DNA from: Streptomyces fungicidicus
GTDB lineage: Bacteria > Actinomycetota > Actinomycetes > Streptomycetales > Streptomycetaceae
Assembly: GCF_003665435.1 (NCBI RefSeq)
Contig: NZ_CP023407.1
Coordinates: 6,063,501-6,127,500 of the forward strand
Direction: 5' to 3'
DNA length: 64,000 nt
The translations under genes were made by a program, and so were the position numbers. This document shows positions 32,521 to 40,312 of the stretch, piece after piece. The notes under the pieces were generated by a model, which saw only the letters and a list, made by a program, of their open reading frames with translations, was not told the origin of the DNA and ran no database searches. Each line of letters opens with the position of its first letter. Position 1 is the stretch's first letter.

Positions 32521-33323
32521 AGGTACTTGGCCGTCGCCGGGTCGGCCGGGAGCAGCGTCTCCACGGCCAGCTCGGCGACGGTCACGTCCATGGGGGTGTT
32601 GAACGTGGAGATCGACGACACGAACGACAGCGTCCGTCCCTCGTGCTCGACCACCATCGGCAGCGCGAAGTACGCCACCGGCTCGGCCGGTTCCTCCGGT
32701 GAGCCGGCGGTGTCCGGCACCGGGAACGCCGCCACCTCCTCGTACAGCGCCCGCAGCGGCTCGGACCGGTGCAGGGCGATCTGCCGCCGCATCTGTTCCA
32801 GCAGATGCCCGCGCCACTCCCGCAGGTTCCGGATGCGCGGCGCCAGCCCCCGGGGGTGCAGGGTGAGCCGCACCGCGTTCAGCGGCGGCGTCAGCAGCGA
32901 CTCCGGCATCCCGTCGAACAGCATCATCACCCCCCGGTTGGCCGCCACGACGTCGTACCTCGCGTCCACCACCAGCGCCGGATAGGGTTCGAAGCCGCTG
33001 ATCAGCCGTTCGATGCCCTCGCGCACCACCTCCAGCGCCGGGTCGTCCAGCGGCGTCTCCGGGTAGTGGGGCGCGTAACCGGCCGCCAGCAGCAGCGCGT
33101 TGCGCTCCCGCACGGGGACGTCCAGATGCTCCGCGAGCCGCAGCACCATCTCCTCGCTGGGCCGGGAGCGGCCGGTCTCGACGAAGCTGATGTGCCGGGC
33201 GGAGGAACCGGCCCGCAGGGCCAGCTCCAGCTGGCTCACCCGCCGCTGCTCCCGCCAGGCGCGCAGCAGCGGGCCCACGCCCTCGGTGCGGGAAGCGGTA
33301 CCGGAGGTGACAGTGGTGGTCAT
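32502..33323 (-). CDS. XRE regulator with MmyB-like ligand-binding domain
   Basis: 273 residues from ATG 33323. HTH: GPLLRAWREQRRVSQLELALRAGSSARHISFVETGRSRPSEEMVLRLAEHLDVPVRERNALLLAAGYAPHYPETPLDDPALEVVREGIERLI. The C-terminal PAS-like MmyB domain: PYPALVVDARYDVVAANRGVMMLFDG...FNTPMDVTVAELAVETLLPADPATAKYL. In actinobacteria this family commonly sits beside short-chain dehydrogenase or oxidoreductase genes and controls them; none is adjacent here. MmyB-type domains may bind fatty acids or other small ligands. Confidence 0.92.
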   Translation of the reverse strand: MTTTVTSGTASRTEGVGPLLRAWREQRRVSQLELALRAGSSARHISFVETGRSRPSEEMVLRLAEHLDVPVRERNALLLAAGYAPHYPETPLDDPALEVVREGIERLISGFEPYPALVVDARYDVVAANRGVMMLFDGMPESLLTPPLNAVRLTLHPRGLAPRIRNLREWRGHLLEQMRRQIALHRSEPLRALYEEVAAFPVPDTAGSPEEPAEPVAYFALPMVVEHEGRTLSFVSSISTFNTPMDVTVAELAVETLLPADPATAKYLQSWLS

Positions 33324-33449
33324 GCCAGGACGGTAGTCGAGAAGCGGCCGAACCGGGGAGCCGCCCGCGCCCGGCCAGGGCCCCGGGAGGTCTTCTGTGG
33401 CAGCCTGGGAGTCCGGCACCAGTCCCGAACCGGCGAAGGAGCGCAGCCC

Positions 33450-33755
33450 ATGTCCGTCGAACCGCTGTCGCAGAAGGAGATCGAGGACCGGCTGGCCGGG
33501 CTGCCGGGCTGGTCGCTCGACGAGGGCCGGCTCACCCGCTCCTACCGGCTCGGCTCGCACTTCGCGGCGACGGCGATGGTCGTGCACATCGCCCAGGTGC
33601 AGGAGGAGCTCGGCCACCACTCCGACCTCACCCTCGGCTACGACACCGTCGGGCTGTCGGTGCACACGCACAGCGCGGGCGGCGCCGTCACGGAGAAGGA
33701 CGTCGAGCTCGCCCGCAGGGTGGAGGACCTGGCGCCCGGCCACGGTGCACACTGA
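33450..33755 (+). CDS. 4a-hydroxytetrahydrobiopterin dehydratase (pterin-4a-carbinolamine dehydratase)
   Basis: 101 residues, full length for the family, with GAAGGAG upstream. Motifs: EIEDRLAGLPGWSLDEGRLTRSYRL, FVHIAQ-type helix MVVHIAQVQEELGHHSDLTLGYDTVGLSVHTHSAGGAVTEKDVELARRVEDL. The paired His of GHHSDL and the later His of VHTHS form the active site. It dehydrates 4a-hydroxytetrahydropterin formed by aromatic amino acid hydroxylases; no such hydroxylase is nearby. The stop is 5 bases from the next start. Confidence 0.92.
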   Translation: MSVEPLSQKEIEDRLAGLPGWSLDEGRLTRSYRLGSHFAATAMVVHIAQVQEELGHHSDLTLGYDTVGLSVHTHSAGGAVTEKDVELARRVEDLAPGHGAH

Positions 33756-33760
33756 GGCGC

Positions 33761-34516
33761 GTGCTGGACTACGACGAGGAAGCGGAACGGTACGACACGC
33801 TGCGGGGCGGTGAACCCCGTGCGCGGGCCGCCGCCGACGCCGTGCTGGGCCTCGTGCCCGCCGGTGCGCGCGTGCTGCTGGACGTCGCCTGCGGCACCGG
33901 CATCGTCACCCGGCGGCTGCCCGCCGCCCGGCCCGGTCTGCGGGTGACGGGGGCCGATCTCTCCGCGTCGATGACCCGGATGGCCGCGGCCCGTCTGCCG
34001 GGCGCCGTGGTCCGCGCGGACAGCCGCCGGCTGCCCTTCGGCGACGCCCGGTTCGACGCCGTGGTCAGCGTCTGGCTGCTGCACCTGATGTCCGGCCCCG
34101 CGGACGTGACGGCGGTCGTCGGCGAGTGCGCCCGCGTCCTGCGGCCCGGCGGGGTCTACGTCACCACCGTCCACAAGGGCGCCTCGCACAACGTCGGCAG
34201 CGACATCGACGCCGTGCTCGCCGCCCGCCCGCCCAGTCCGGTGCCCGACGCGCCCGACGCCGTCGGGGCCTGCGCGGCGGGGCACGGCCTGCTGCCCGCG
34301 GGGGAGGCCCGCTTCCGGGGCCACGGCCAGGGCCGCAGCCCCCGCCGCGCCATCGCGGACCTGCGGCGCGGCTGGTTCGTCACGCTGACTCCCGGAGAAC
34401 CGCTCGCGGAGGAGTTCGCCACCCGGCTGGCCGACCTCCCGGACCAGGACCGGCCGCGTCCCGACCCCGAGTTCGCCCTCCGGGCGTACCGGAAGCCGGC
34501 GGGCGGCAACCCCTGA
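33761..34516 (+). CDS. class I SAM-dependent methyltransferase
   Basis: 251 residues from GTG 33761. VLLDVACGTGIVTRRLPAARPGLRVTGADLSASMTRMAAARLPGAVVRADSRRLPFGDARFDAVVSVWLLHLM and ECARVLRPGGVYVTTVHKG are SAM-binding motifs I to post-III of the UbiE type. The C-terminal region is poorly conserved. Five bases after the pterin dehydratase, so co-transcribed. Substrate unknown. Confidence 0.85.
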   Translation: MLDYDEEAERYDTLRGGEPRARAAADAVLGLVPAGARVLLDVACGTGIVTRRLPAARPGLRVTGADLSASMTRMAAARLPGAVVRADSRRLPFGDARFDAVVSVWLLHLMSGPADVTAVVGECARVLRPGGVYVTTVHKGASHNVGSDIDAVLAARPPSPVPDAPDAVGACAAGHGLLPAGEARFRGHGQGRSPRRAIADLRRGWFVTLTPGEPLAEEFATRLADLPDQDRPRPDPEFALRAYRKPAGGNP

Positions 34517-34572
34517 GGCACCGGCGGCGACCAAGGGGCGGAAGCCATCCGTCCTCGCAGGAGGTCCCTCCC

Positions 34573-36444
34573 GTGACCCACCCCCACAGGCACCGCCGGC
34601 GCCGCGTCGTCCTCCCCGCGGCGCTCGCCGCGGCGGCGCTGGCCGCCGCCGGTCTCACCGCGCTGTCGCAGACGCCCGCCGAGGCCGCCACCGCACGGCA
34701 GGTCGAGAAGCTCGACCGCGGCGTCGTCAGCGTGTACACCGGCAGCGGCAACCTGGTCAGCTGGCGCTGGCTCGGCACCGACCCGGACGGCGTCGCCTTC
34801 AACGTCTACCGGGCCGGCACCAAGGTCAACTCCACCCCCCTCACCGGCACCACGACCTTCTTCCACTCCGGCGCGCCCTCCCACGCCGACTACACCGTCC
34901 GCGCGGTGGTGAACGGCGCCGAGCAGGGCGACTCGGTCCACGCGATCCAGTTCCGGACCGGCTACAAGGACGTGCCGATCAGCCCGCCGTCCGGCGGCAC
35001 CACCCCCGACGGCGTCTCCTACACCTACGAGGCCAACGACGCCTCCGTCGGCGACCTCGACGGGGACGGCGCCCTCGACATCGTGCTCAAGTGGCAGCCG
35101 ACCAACGCCAAGGACAACTCCCAGTCCGGGTACACCGGCAACACGGTCGTCGACGGGATCCGGCTCGACGGCACCCGGCTGTGGCGCGTCGACCTGGGCC
35201 GCAACATCCGTTCCGGCGCCCACTACACCCAGTTCCAGGTGTACGACTACGACGGCGACGGCAAGGCCGAGGTCGCCATGAAGACCGCCGACGGCACGAA
35301 GGACGGCACCGGCGCGGTCATCGGCAGCTCGTCGGCCGACCACCGCAACTCCAGCGGGTACGTCCTCACCGGCCCTGAATACCTGACGATGTTCAACGGG
35401 CAGACCGGCAGGGCGATGGGCACCGTCGACTACGTCCCGGCCCGCGGCACGGTCTCCTCCTGGGGCGACTCCTACGGCAACCGCGTCGACCGCTTCCTCG
35501 CCGGCACCGCCTACCTGGACGGCGCCCGCCCCTCCCTGATCATGGCGCGCGGCTACTACACCCGCACGGTCGTCGCGGCCTGGGACTGGCGGGGCGGCGC
35601 CTTCACCCGCCGCTGGACCTTCGACACCAACTCCTCCACCAACAGCGAAAAGGGGTACGACGGACAGGGCTCCCACAGCCTCTCCGTCGGGGACGTCGAC
35701 AACGACGGCCGGGACGAGATCGTCTACGGGGCGATGGCCGTCGACGACAACGGCAACGGCCTGTGGACGACCAGGACCGGCCACGGCGACGCCCAGCACC
35801 TCGGCGACCTCGACGCGTCGACCTCCGGCCTGGAGTACTACAAGGTCTCCGAGTCCACCGGCCAGCCGGCCGCCCTGTACGTCAACCCGGCGAACGGCGC
35901 GGTCCGCTGGAAGCTCGGCGCCTGCTGTGACAACGGCCGCGGCGTCGCGGGGGACATCTGGTCGGGCAACTCCGGCCCCGAGATGTGGTCGTCCTCCGAC
36001 GGCAGCATCCGCGACGAGGGCGGCGGCACCAAGGGACGCAAGCCCTCCTCCACCAACTTCCTCTCCTGGTGGGACGGCGACCCGGTCCGCGAGCTCCTCG
36101 ACGGCACGCACATCGACAAGTACGGCACGTCCTCCGACACCCGCCTGCTGACCGGCTCGGGCGTGGCGTCCAACAACGGCACCAAGGCGACGCCGGTGCT
36201 GTCCGGCGACATCCTGGGCGACTGGCGCGAGGAGGTGGTCTGGCGCACCGGCGACAACACGGCCCTGCGCATCTACTCCACGCCCCACGACACGGACCGC
36301 CGCATCACCACCCTCCTCCACGACACGCTCTACCGCACCGCCCTCGCCTTCCAGAACACGGCCTACAACCAGCCGCCGCACACCGGCTTCTTCATCGGCG
36401 CCGGCATGCCCACCCCGCCGAGGCCCTCGGTCTACACCCCCTGA
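34573..36444 (+). CDS. secreted rhamnogalacturonan lyase, PL11 family
   Basis: 623 residues from GTG 34573. A signal peptide with an arginine run (HRHRRRRVVLPAALAAAALAAAGLTALSQTPAEAA) suggests Tat or Sec export. The mature protein has the fibronectin-like N-terminal RQVEKLDRGVVSVYTGSGNLVSWRWLGTDPDGVAFNVYRAGTKV. The eight-bladed propeller carries calcium loops DLDGDGALDIV, DYDGDGKAEVAMKTADGT and DVDNDGRDEIVYG. Conserved late motifs SWWDGDPVRELLDG and ILGDWREEVVWRTGDN. The family cleaves the rhamnose-galacturonic acid backbone of pectin. No carbohydrate-binding module. Fits with the plant-wall hydrolases downstream. Confidence 0.93.
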   Translation: MTHPHRHRRRRVVLPAALAAAALAAAGLTALSQTPAEAATARQVEKLDRGVVSVYTGSGNLVSWRWLGTDPDGVAFNVYRAGTKVNSTPLTGTTTFFHSGAPSHADYTVRAVVNGAEQGDSVHAIQFRTGYKDVPISPPSGGTTPDGVSYTYEANDASVGDLDGDGALDIVLKWQPTNAKDNSQSGYTGNTVVDGIRLDGTRLWRVDLGRNIRSGAHYTQFQVYDYDGDGKAEVAMKTADGTKDGTGAVIGSSSADHRNSSGYVLTGPEYLTMFNGQTGRAMGTVDYVPARGTVSSWGDSYGNRVDRFLAGTAYLDGARPSLIMARGYYTRTVVAAWDWRGGAFTRRWTFDTNSSTNSEKGYDGQGSHSLSVGDVDNDGRDEIVYGAMAVDDNGNGLWTTRTGHGDAQHLGDLDASTSGLEYYKVSESTGQPAALYVNPANGAVRWKLGACCDNGRGVAGDIWSGNSGPEMWSSSDGSIRDEGGGTKGRKPSSTNFLSWWDGDPVRELLDGTHIDKYGTSSDTRLLTGSGVASNNGTKATPVLSGDILGDWREEVVWRTGDNTALRIYSTPHDTDRRITTLLHDTLYRTALAFQNTAYNQPPHTGFFIGAGMPTPPRPSVYTP

Positions 36445-36462
36445 ACGGCCGGCGGGCCGACC

Positions 36463-36507
36463 GGGCGCGGTGCGGGGGGTCGGGCTGTCGCCCCCCGCAC
36501 CGCGCCC
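36463..36507. terminator. hairpin between rhamnogalacturonan lyase and convergent gene
   Basis: Perfect 17-bp stem (36463-36479 with 36491-36507), 11-base loop. It lies in the 72-base gap between convergent stops, usable in both directions. Confidence 0.8.
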
Positions 36508-36517
36508 ACCCGGCCGG

Positions 36518-37345
36518 TCAGGACTCCTCCGGCTCGCCCACCCCGTCCTCCCAACTCACACCGAGGGTGACGGCCAGGCGGTCCAGCGCCTCACGGGTGC
36601 GGCCGAAGGCGGTGAGCTCCCGGTCGCCCAGCCCCGTGTCACGGCAGACCAGTACGTCCGGGCCGCCGAAGTACACCGAGCGCGAGCCCAGTTCACGCCA
36701 GGGCAGCAGGCCGGTGGGGCGCAGCCGGGTGCGCAGCAGCTCGTCCGTCGCGGGGGACACCTCGTAGAGGCCGGCGGTCCAGCCGAAGGAGGCGGGCAGC
36801 CGGTTCACGGCGAGGTGCAGGACGAACTCGGAGAGCGAGTGGCTCTGCGGCTGCCAGCCGTCGCCGCCCTCGTCGTCCTGGGCGGCGACCAGTACGGCCG
36901 GATCGGGCAGGGCGCTGTGCGCCGCCGGGTAACCCCACTCGTTGCAGTACTGGTACTCGGCCATGAAGACGCACATCCGGAGGTCCTCGTCCGGTCCGGT
37001 GTGGGGGTTGTCGCGCGGCAGTCCGCCGGAGGCGCCGTACCCGGTCGGGTCGGGGCGGACCGTGGGCGGCAGGTCCGCGTGGGTCCAGTACAGCCCCGGC
37101 CGGTCGGCGAAGGAGTTGTACGGAAGCTCCCACCACTGCGTCAGGGCCGCCGGCACCGGCAGCGACGGATCCACTCCCTCGAGCTGCTCCTCGTCGGGTT
37201 CGTCGTCCGCGGCCCGGGTGCGGCCGCTGGGCCGGTACCCCCACTCGTGCTGGAACTCCCGCAGCAACTCCCAGCGGGCGGCGGTGCCCTGCCGCCGTGC
37301 CGACGCGAGGCGGTCGGCGAACAGCGCGTAGTCGATCTCCGTCAT
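36518..37345 (-). CDS. hypothetical protein, possibly SMI1/KNR4 (SUKH)-like
   Basis: 275 residues, soluble, no signal peptide. The segment LPVPAALTQWWELPYNSFADRPGLYWTHADLPP resembles the start of SUKH-superfamily domains (LP..L..fy...NG), and FVLHLAVNRLPASFGWTAGLYEVSPATDELL follows. Trp- and acid-rich, like many immunity or interaction proteins. No toxin gene is adjacent. The ATG at 37345 has weak ribosome-site support. I do not recognise a specific function. Confidence 0.65.
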   Translation of the reverse strand: MTEIDYALFADRLASARRQGTAARWELLREFQHEWGYRPSGRTRAADDEPDEEQLEGVDPSLPVPAALTQWWELPYNSFADRPGLYWTHADLPPTVRPDPTGYGASGGLPRDNPHTGPDEDLRMCVFMAEYQYCNEWGYPAAHSALPDPAVLVAAQDDEGGDGWQPQSHSLSEFVLHLAVNRLPASFGWTAGLYEVSPATDELLRTRLRPTGLLPWRELGSRSVYFGGPDVLVCRDTGLGDRELTAFGRTREALDRLAVTLGVSWEDGVGEPEES

Positions 37346-37359
37346 GGGCCGATGGTACG

Positions 37360-37393
37360 GAGGGCGCGCCCCGCCGCGGGAGCGCGCCCTCCG
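37360..37393 (-). terminator. hairpin after the GH74 gene
   Basis: 11-bp stem GGAGGGCGCGC (37360-37370) with GCGCGCCCTCC (37383-37393), 12-base loop. It begins 5 bases past the GH74 stop on the minus strand. Confidence 0.7.
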
Positions 37394-37398
37394 GGCGG

Positions 37399-40062
37399 TC
37401 AGCGCACGGCGCAGGTCCTGTCACCCAGCGCGAACGCCGCCGGTCTGGCGTTCGCGCCTGTCCGGCTGCCGGTGAAGCCGAAGGCGGCCGAGGAGCCCGG
37501 CGTCACCGTGCCGTTCCAGTCGGTGTTGCGGACCGTCACCGCCGGACCCGTCTGGGTGTGGGACGCGTTCCAGAGCTGGGTGACCTTCTGGCCGTCGGTG
37601 AAGGACCAGTTCAGGGTCCAGCCGTTCCAGGGGGTCGAGCCCGTGTTGGTCAGCCGGACGTCGGCCTGGAACCCGTCGGGCCACTCGTTGGTGATCCGGT
37701 ACGTCACCTCGCAGGCACCGGACGGGCCGGGGTCGGGGCCGGGACCCGGATCCGTGCCGCCGCCGGTGTCCGAGGTGTCGCCGTAGACGATGCCGCGGCC
37801 GTTCGTCGCCACGTAGACCCGGCCGTAGACCCGCGGGTCGCCCGTGATGGCCGCGCCCGTCCAGCCCCACTGGTGGGCGTCGTCGTTGACCCGGGTCCAG
37901 GTCGCGCCCTTGTCCGTGGAGCGGAAGATGCCGCGCACGCCGCCGATCTCCGCGCTGGTGAAGAGGGTCTGGTACGAGGCGCCCGGCGCCGCCTTGCCGA
38001 AGCCGACGGTGTCCGCCTCGCCGACGTTCGCCAGCTTGGTGAAGGTCGCGCCCGCGTCCGTGGAGTGCCACAGGCCGTACGGCCCGTCGCTCGACCCGCC
38101 CGCCAGCCAGACGTCGCCCCGCGCACCCGGCAGCGCCTTGAAGCGCACGCTGTCGCCGCTGGGCAGTCCCGTGGCCGGCGAGGCCGTGAACGTCGCGCCG
38201 CCGTCCGTACTGACGTAGAACTTGCCGGACTTGAAGCCGTAGAACGTCTTCGGGTCCACCCGGTCGGACTCCACGACCGCGCCGGACGGGATGCCGGCCG
38301 ACGCCGACCAGGACGTGCCGAACCCGGTCGCGTGGTGCACGCCCGCGCCCTGCGGGCTCCACACGAAGCGGCTGCCGTCGGCCGCCGCCGCGACCGTGCC
38401 GCCGCCGCTCACCCCCGAAGGGTCCGTCCCCGCGAACCAGTTGGCGCCGTTGTCGGTGGAGAACGCGATGTGCGGACCGGAGTCCAGGTTGCCCGCCCGC
38501 ACCACCGTGTCCGGGTTCGACTCGGCGAAGTCCAGACTTGTCGTCGACGTGAAGTTCGGCTGGGTGAACATCATCGACGGCACCTTCGTCAGATCCGTGT
38601 GCCGGAAGCCGCCGATGTCGCCGAGCGCGCTGAGCAGCGGGGCGCCCGACGGGGGAGAGGCGAGGTCGTTGACGGCCGTCTCCTCCAGCCCGCGCACCAT
38701 GGGGGTGATGGTGAACTTCGACCCGGAGTCCCATCTCGTCAGGTTCTCCGTGCCGTAGATCGTCGCGCCCGTCCCGTACATCATCCGGTCCGGGTCGAAC
38801 GGGTCGATCTCCAGGGCCTCCGTCATCCAGCCCAGCTTCGGGGTCTGTTCGGGCGGCGAGGGGTTCGCTCCCCAGGTCAGCCACGGGGACGAGGAGACGT
38901 CCATCGTGTAGCGGTTCTCGCGGTCCGGGTACGAGGTGTAGCTCCACGCCTGGGTCCAGGAGCCGCCGCTGTCCCTGGAGCGGAAGATCTGGGTGTCCGG
39001 CCACCAGGAGCTGTACGCCGTCGCCATCACCGTGCCGGGGTTCTGCCCGTCCACGGTCAGGCCGCTGAAGCCGTAGTAGGTGTCGGCCTCCGCCACCGGA
39101 CTGATGTCCGTCCAGGTACCGGTCGCCGTCGCGTACCGGTACAGCCGTCCCTTGCCGCCGTCGTAGGGGCCGCCCGTGTCGCTGTACGCCAGGTACAGGT
39201 AGCCGTTATCGGCGTCGAGGACGCCCTTGTGCGCCAGGTATCCGGTGGGCTGCCCGGCGATCCGCTGCCAGGTCGCGCCCGCGTCCGTCGACCGGTAGAC
39301 GGCGTTCTCCTTGTCGGCCACCCCGACGTAGACGGTCTTCGTCGCCGTCCCCGCGGTGCCCGTCGACTCGTCGAAGGTGACCCAGACGATGCCCTGGTTG
39401 TCGGACGCGTACCCGGACGTGTCACTCGGGTCCTGCCGGTAGTTCCCGGGGTTGGGGAAGGCCTTCACCTGGGACCAGGTGGCGCCCGCGTCGGTCGACC
39501 GCCAGAGCCCGTGGCCGCTGGGCGCGCCCAGGTAGAGCACGTCGTTGTCGTGGGGGTCGACCGCCAGCCGTTCGCCCATGCCCCGGCCCGGCATGTTCCC
39601 GCCCAGCTTGAACGGCAGGTCCGCCTTCTTCCAGCTCGCGCCCCGGTCGGTGGAGCGCAGCACCGCGCCGTTGCCCGGGTCCCAGTCGTTGGTGTACGTG
39701 CCGACCGCCGCGTACACCCGGTCGGGGTCCGCGGAGTCGGAGGCGAGGCTCACCACGCCCGTGTGACCCCAGTCGTCCCAGCCGACCGAGTCCAGCAGCG
39801 GGGTCCAGGTCTTCGTGGACTGCTGCCAGCGGTAGGCCCCGCCGATGTCGGTGCGCGCGTAGGCGAGGTTCTTCTCGCTGCGGTTGAAGACGATGCCGGG
39901 CACGAAGCCGCCGCCGTCGACGCGGGCGTTCTTCCAGGTGTAGGTGTCGGCGGCGAGGGCGGTGGCCGGCTCCGGCGCGCCGGCGGCCAGGGCGGGCGGG
40001 CCGCCCGCGAGCAGACCGGCCGCCAGGGCGAGCACGGCCGTGAGGATGCGGGTTCTTCGCAC
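37399..40062 (-). CDS. secreted GH74 xyloglucanase with C-terminal CBM2
   Basis: 887 residues from GTG 40062 with AGGAAGG upstream. Signal peptide RRTRILTAVLALAAGLLAGGPPALAAG. The twin seven-bladed propeller of GH74 occupies about 40-780, with repeated STDAGATW/STDRGASW BNR motifs. YARTDIGGAYRW carries the catalytic-type Asp, and MVRGLEETAVNDLASPPSG is the second conserved acidic region. After a GGTDPGPGPDPGPSG linker comes a CBM2 (CEVTYRITNEWPDGFQADVRLTNTG...GWTLNWSF...GDRTCAVR, about 790-887) for cellulose binding. Endo-xyloglucanase/avicelase activity expected. Same strand as GH48 with a 250-base gap. Confidence 0.94.
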   Translation of the reverse strand: MRRTRILTAVLALAAGLLAGGPPALAAGAPEPATALAADTYTWKNARVDGGGFVPGIVFNRSEKNLAYARTDIGGAYRWQQSTKTWTPLLDSVGWDDWGHTGVVSLASDSADPDRVYAAVGTYTNDWDPGNGAVLRSTDRGASWKKADLPFKLGGNMPGRGMGERLAVDPHDNDVLYLGAPSGHGLWRSTDAGATWSQVKAFPNPGNYRQDPSDTSGYASDNQGIVWVTFDESTGTAGTATKTVYVGVADKENAVYRSTDAGATWQRIAGQPTGYLAHKGVLDADNGYLYLAYSDTGGPYDGGKGRLYRYATATGTWTDISPVAEADTYYGFSGLTVDGQNPGTVMATAYSSWWPDTQIFRSRDSGGSWTQAWSYTSYPDRENRYTMDVSSSPWLTWGANPSPPEQTPKLGWMTEALEIDPFDPDRMMYGTGATIYGTENLTRWDSGSKFTITPMVRGLEETAVNDLASPPSGAPLLSALGDIGGFRHTDLTKVPSMMFTQPNFTSTTSLDFAESNPDTVVRAGNLDSGPHIAFSTDNGANWFAGTDPSGVSGGGTVAAAADGSRFVWSPQGAGVHHATGFGTSWSASAGIPSGAVVESDRVDPKTFYGFKSGKFYVSTDGGATFTASPATGLPSGDSVRFKALPGARGDVWLAGGSSDGPYGLWHSTDAGATFTKLANVGEADTVGFGKAAPGASYQTLFTSAEIGGVRGIFRSTDKGATWTRVNDDAHQWGWTGAAITGDPRVYGRVYVATNGRGIVYGDTSDTGGGTDPGPGPDPGPSGACEVTYRITNEWPDGFQADVRLTNTGSTPWNGWTLNWSFTDGQKVTQLWNASHTQTGPAVTVRNTDWNGTVTPGSSAAFGFTGSRTGANARPAAFALGDRTCAVR

Positions 40063-40109
40063 GGGGTTCCTTCCTCTTGGGGGGAGGGGGAGCGGGGAGA
40101 GCGTGCGAG

Positions 40110-40148
40110 GACCGGGCGGCCCTTGGCGTGGGTGGGGGCCGCCCGGTC
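40110..40148 (-). terminator. 13-bp hairpin upstream of the GH74 gene
   Basis: GACCGGGCGGCCC (40110-40122) pairs with GGGCCGCCCGGTC (40136-40148) around a 13-base loop. It sits 48 bases before the GH74 start on the minus strand. It may end GH48 transcripts or act as a leader structure. Confidence 0.45.
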
Positions 40149-40220
40149 GGACGGTCCCGTCGTCCTGTGACGGGACCTGGCGCGGAGCCATCAAGCGCTC
40201 AGGAGAAGGAAGCGGTGCTC

Positions 40221-40270
40221 CAGCGCCCCACAGGGGCGCGAGGAACTGCGCGACCAGCCACGCACGGCCG
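40221..40270. repeat. common Streptomyces intergenic repeat with small hairpin
   Basis: The segment contains GCGCCCC-ACA-GGGGCGC (40223-40239) followed by GAGGAACTGCGCGACCAGCC, a sequence I recall as highly repeated between genes in Streptomyces genomes. Located in the GH48-GH74 spacer. Copy number cannot be judged from this window. Confidence 0.55.
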
Positions 40271-40290
40271 GCAGCCAAAGAACCGCCCAA

Positions 40291-40310
40291 CCCGCGGAGC
40301 GCTTCGCGGG
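40291..40310 (-). terminator. hairpin directly after the GH48 stop
   Basis: CCCGCGGA/TTCGCGGG with a GCGC loop (one G-T pair), 2 bases past the GH48 stop codon on the minus strand. Confidence 0.5.
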
Positions 40311-40312
40311 GG

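Noticed and set aside
36518..37345. Immunity protein of a toxin system (SUKH-like)
   Set aside because: The resemblance is weak, and no toxin, secretion or polymorphic repeat genes are adjacent; kept only as a hypothetical protein.
40221..40270. Possible tRNA or small RNA in the GH48-GH74 spacer
   Set aside because: Only one 7-bp stem, no cloverleaf; better explained as a dispersed intergenic repeat.
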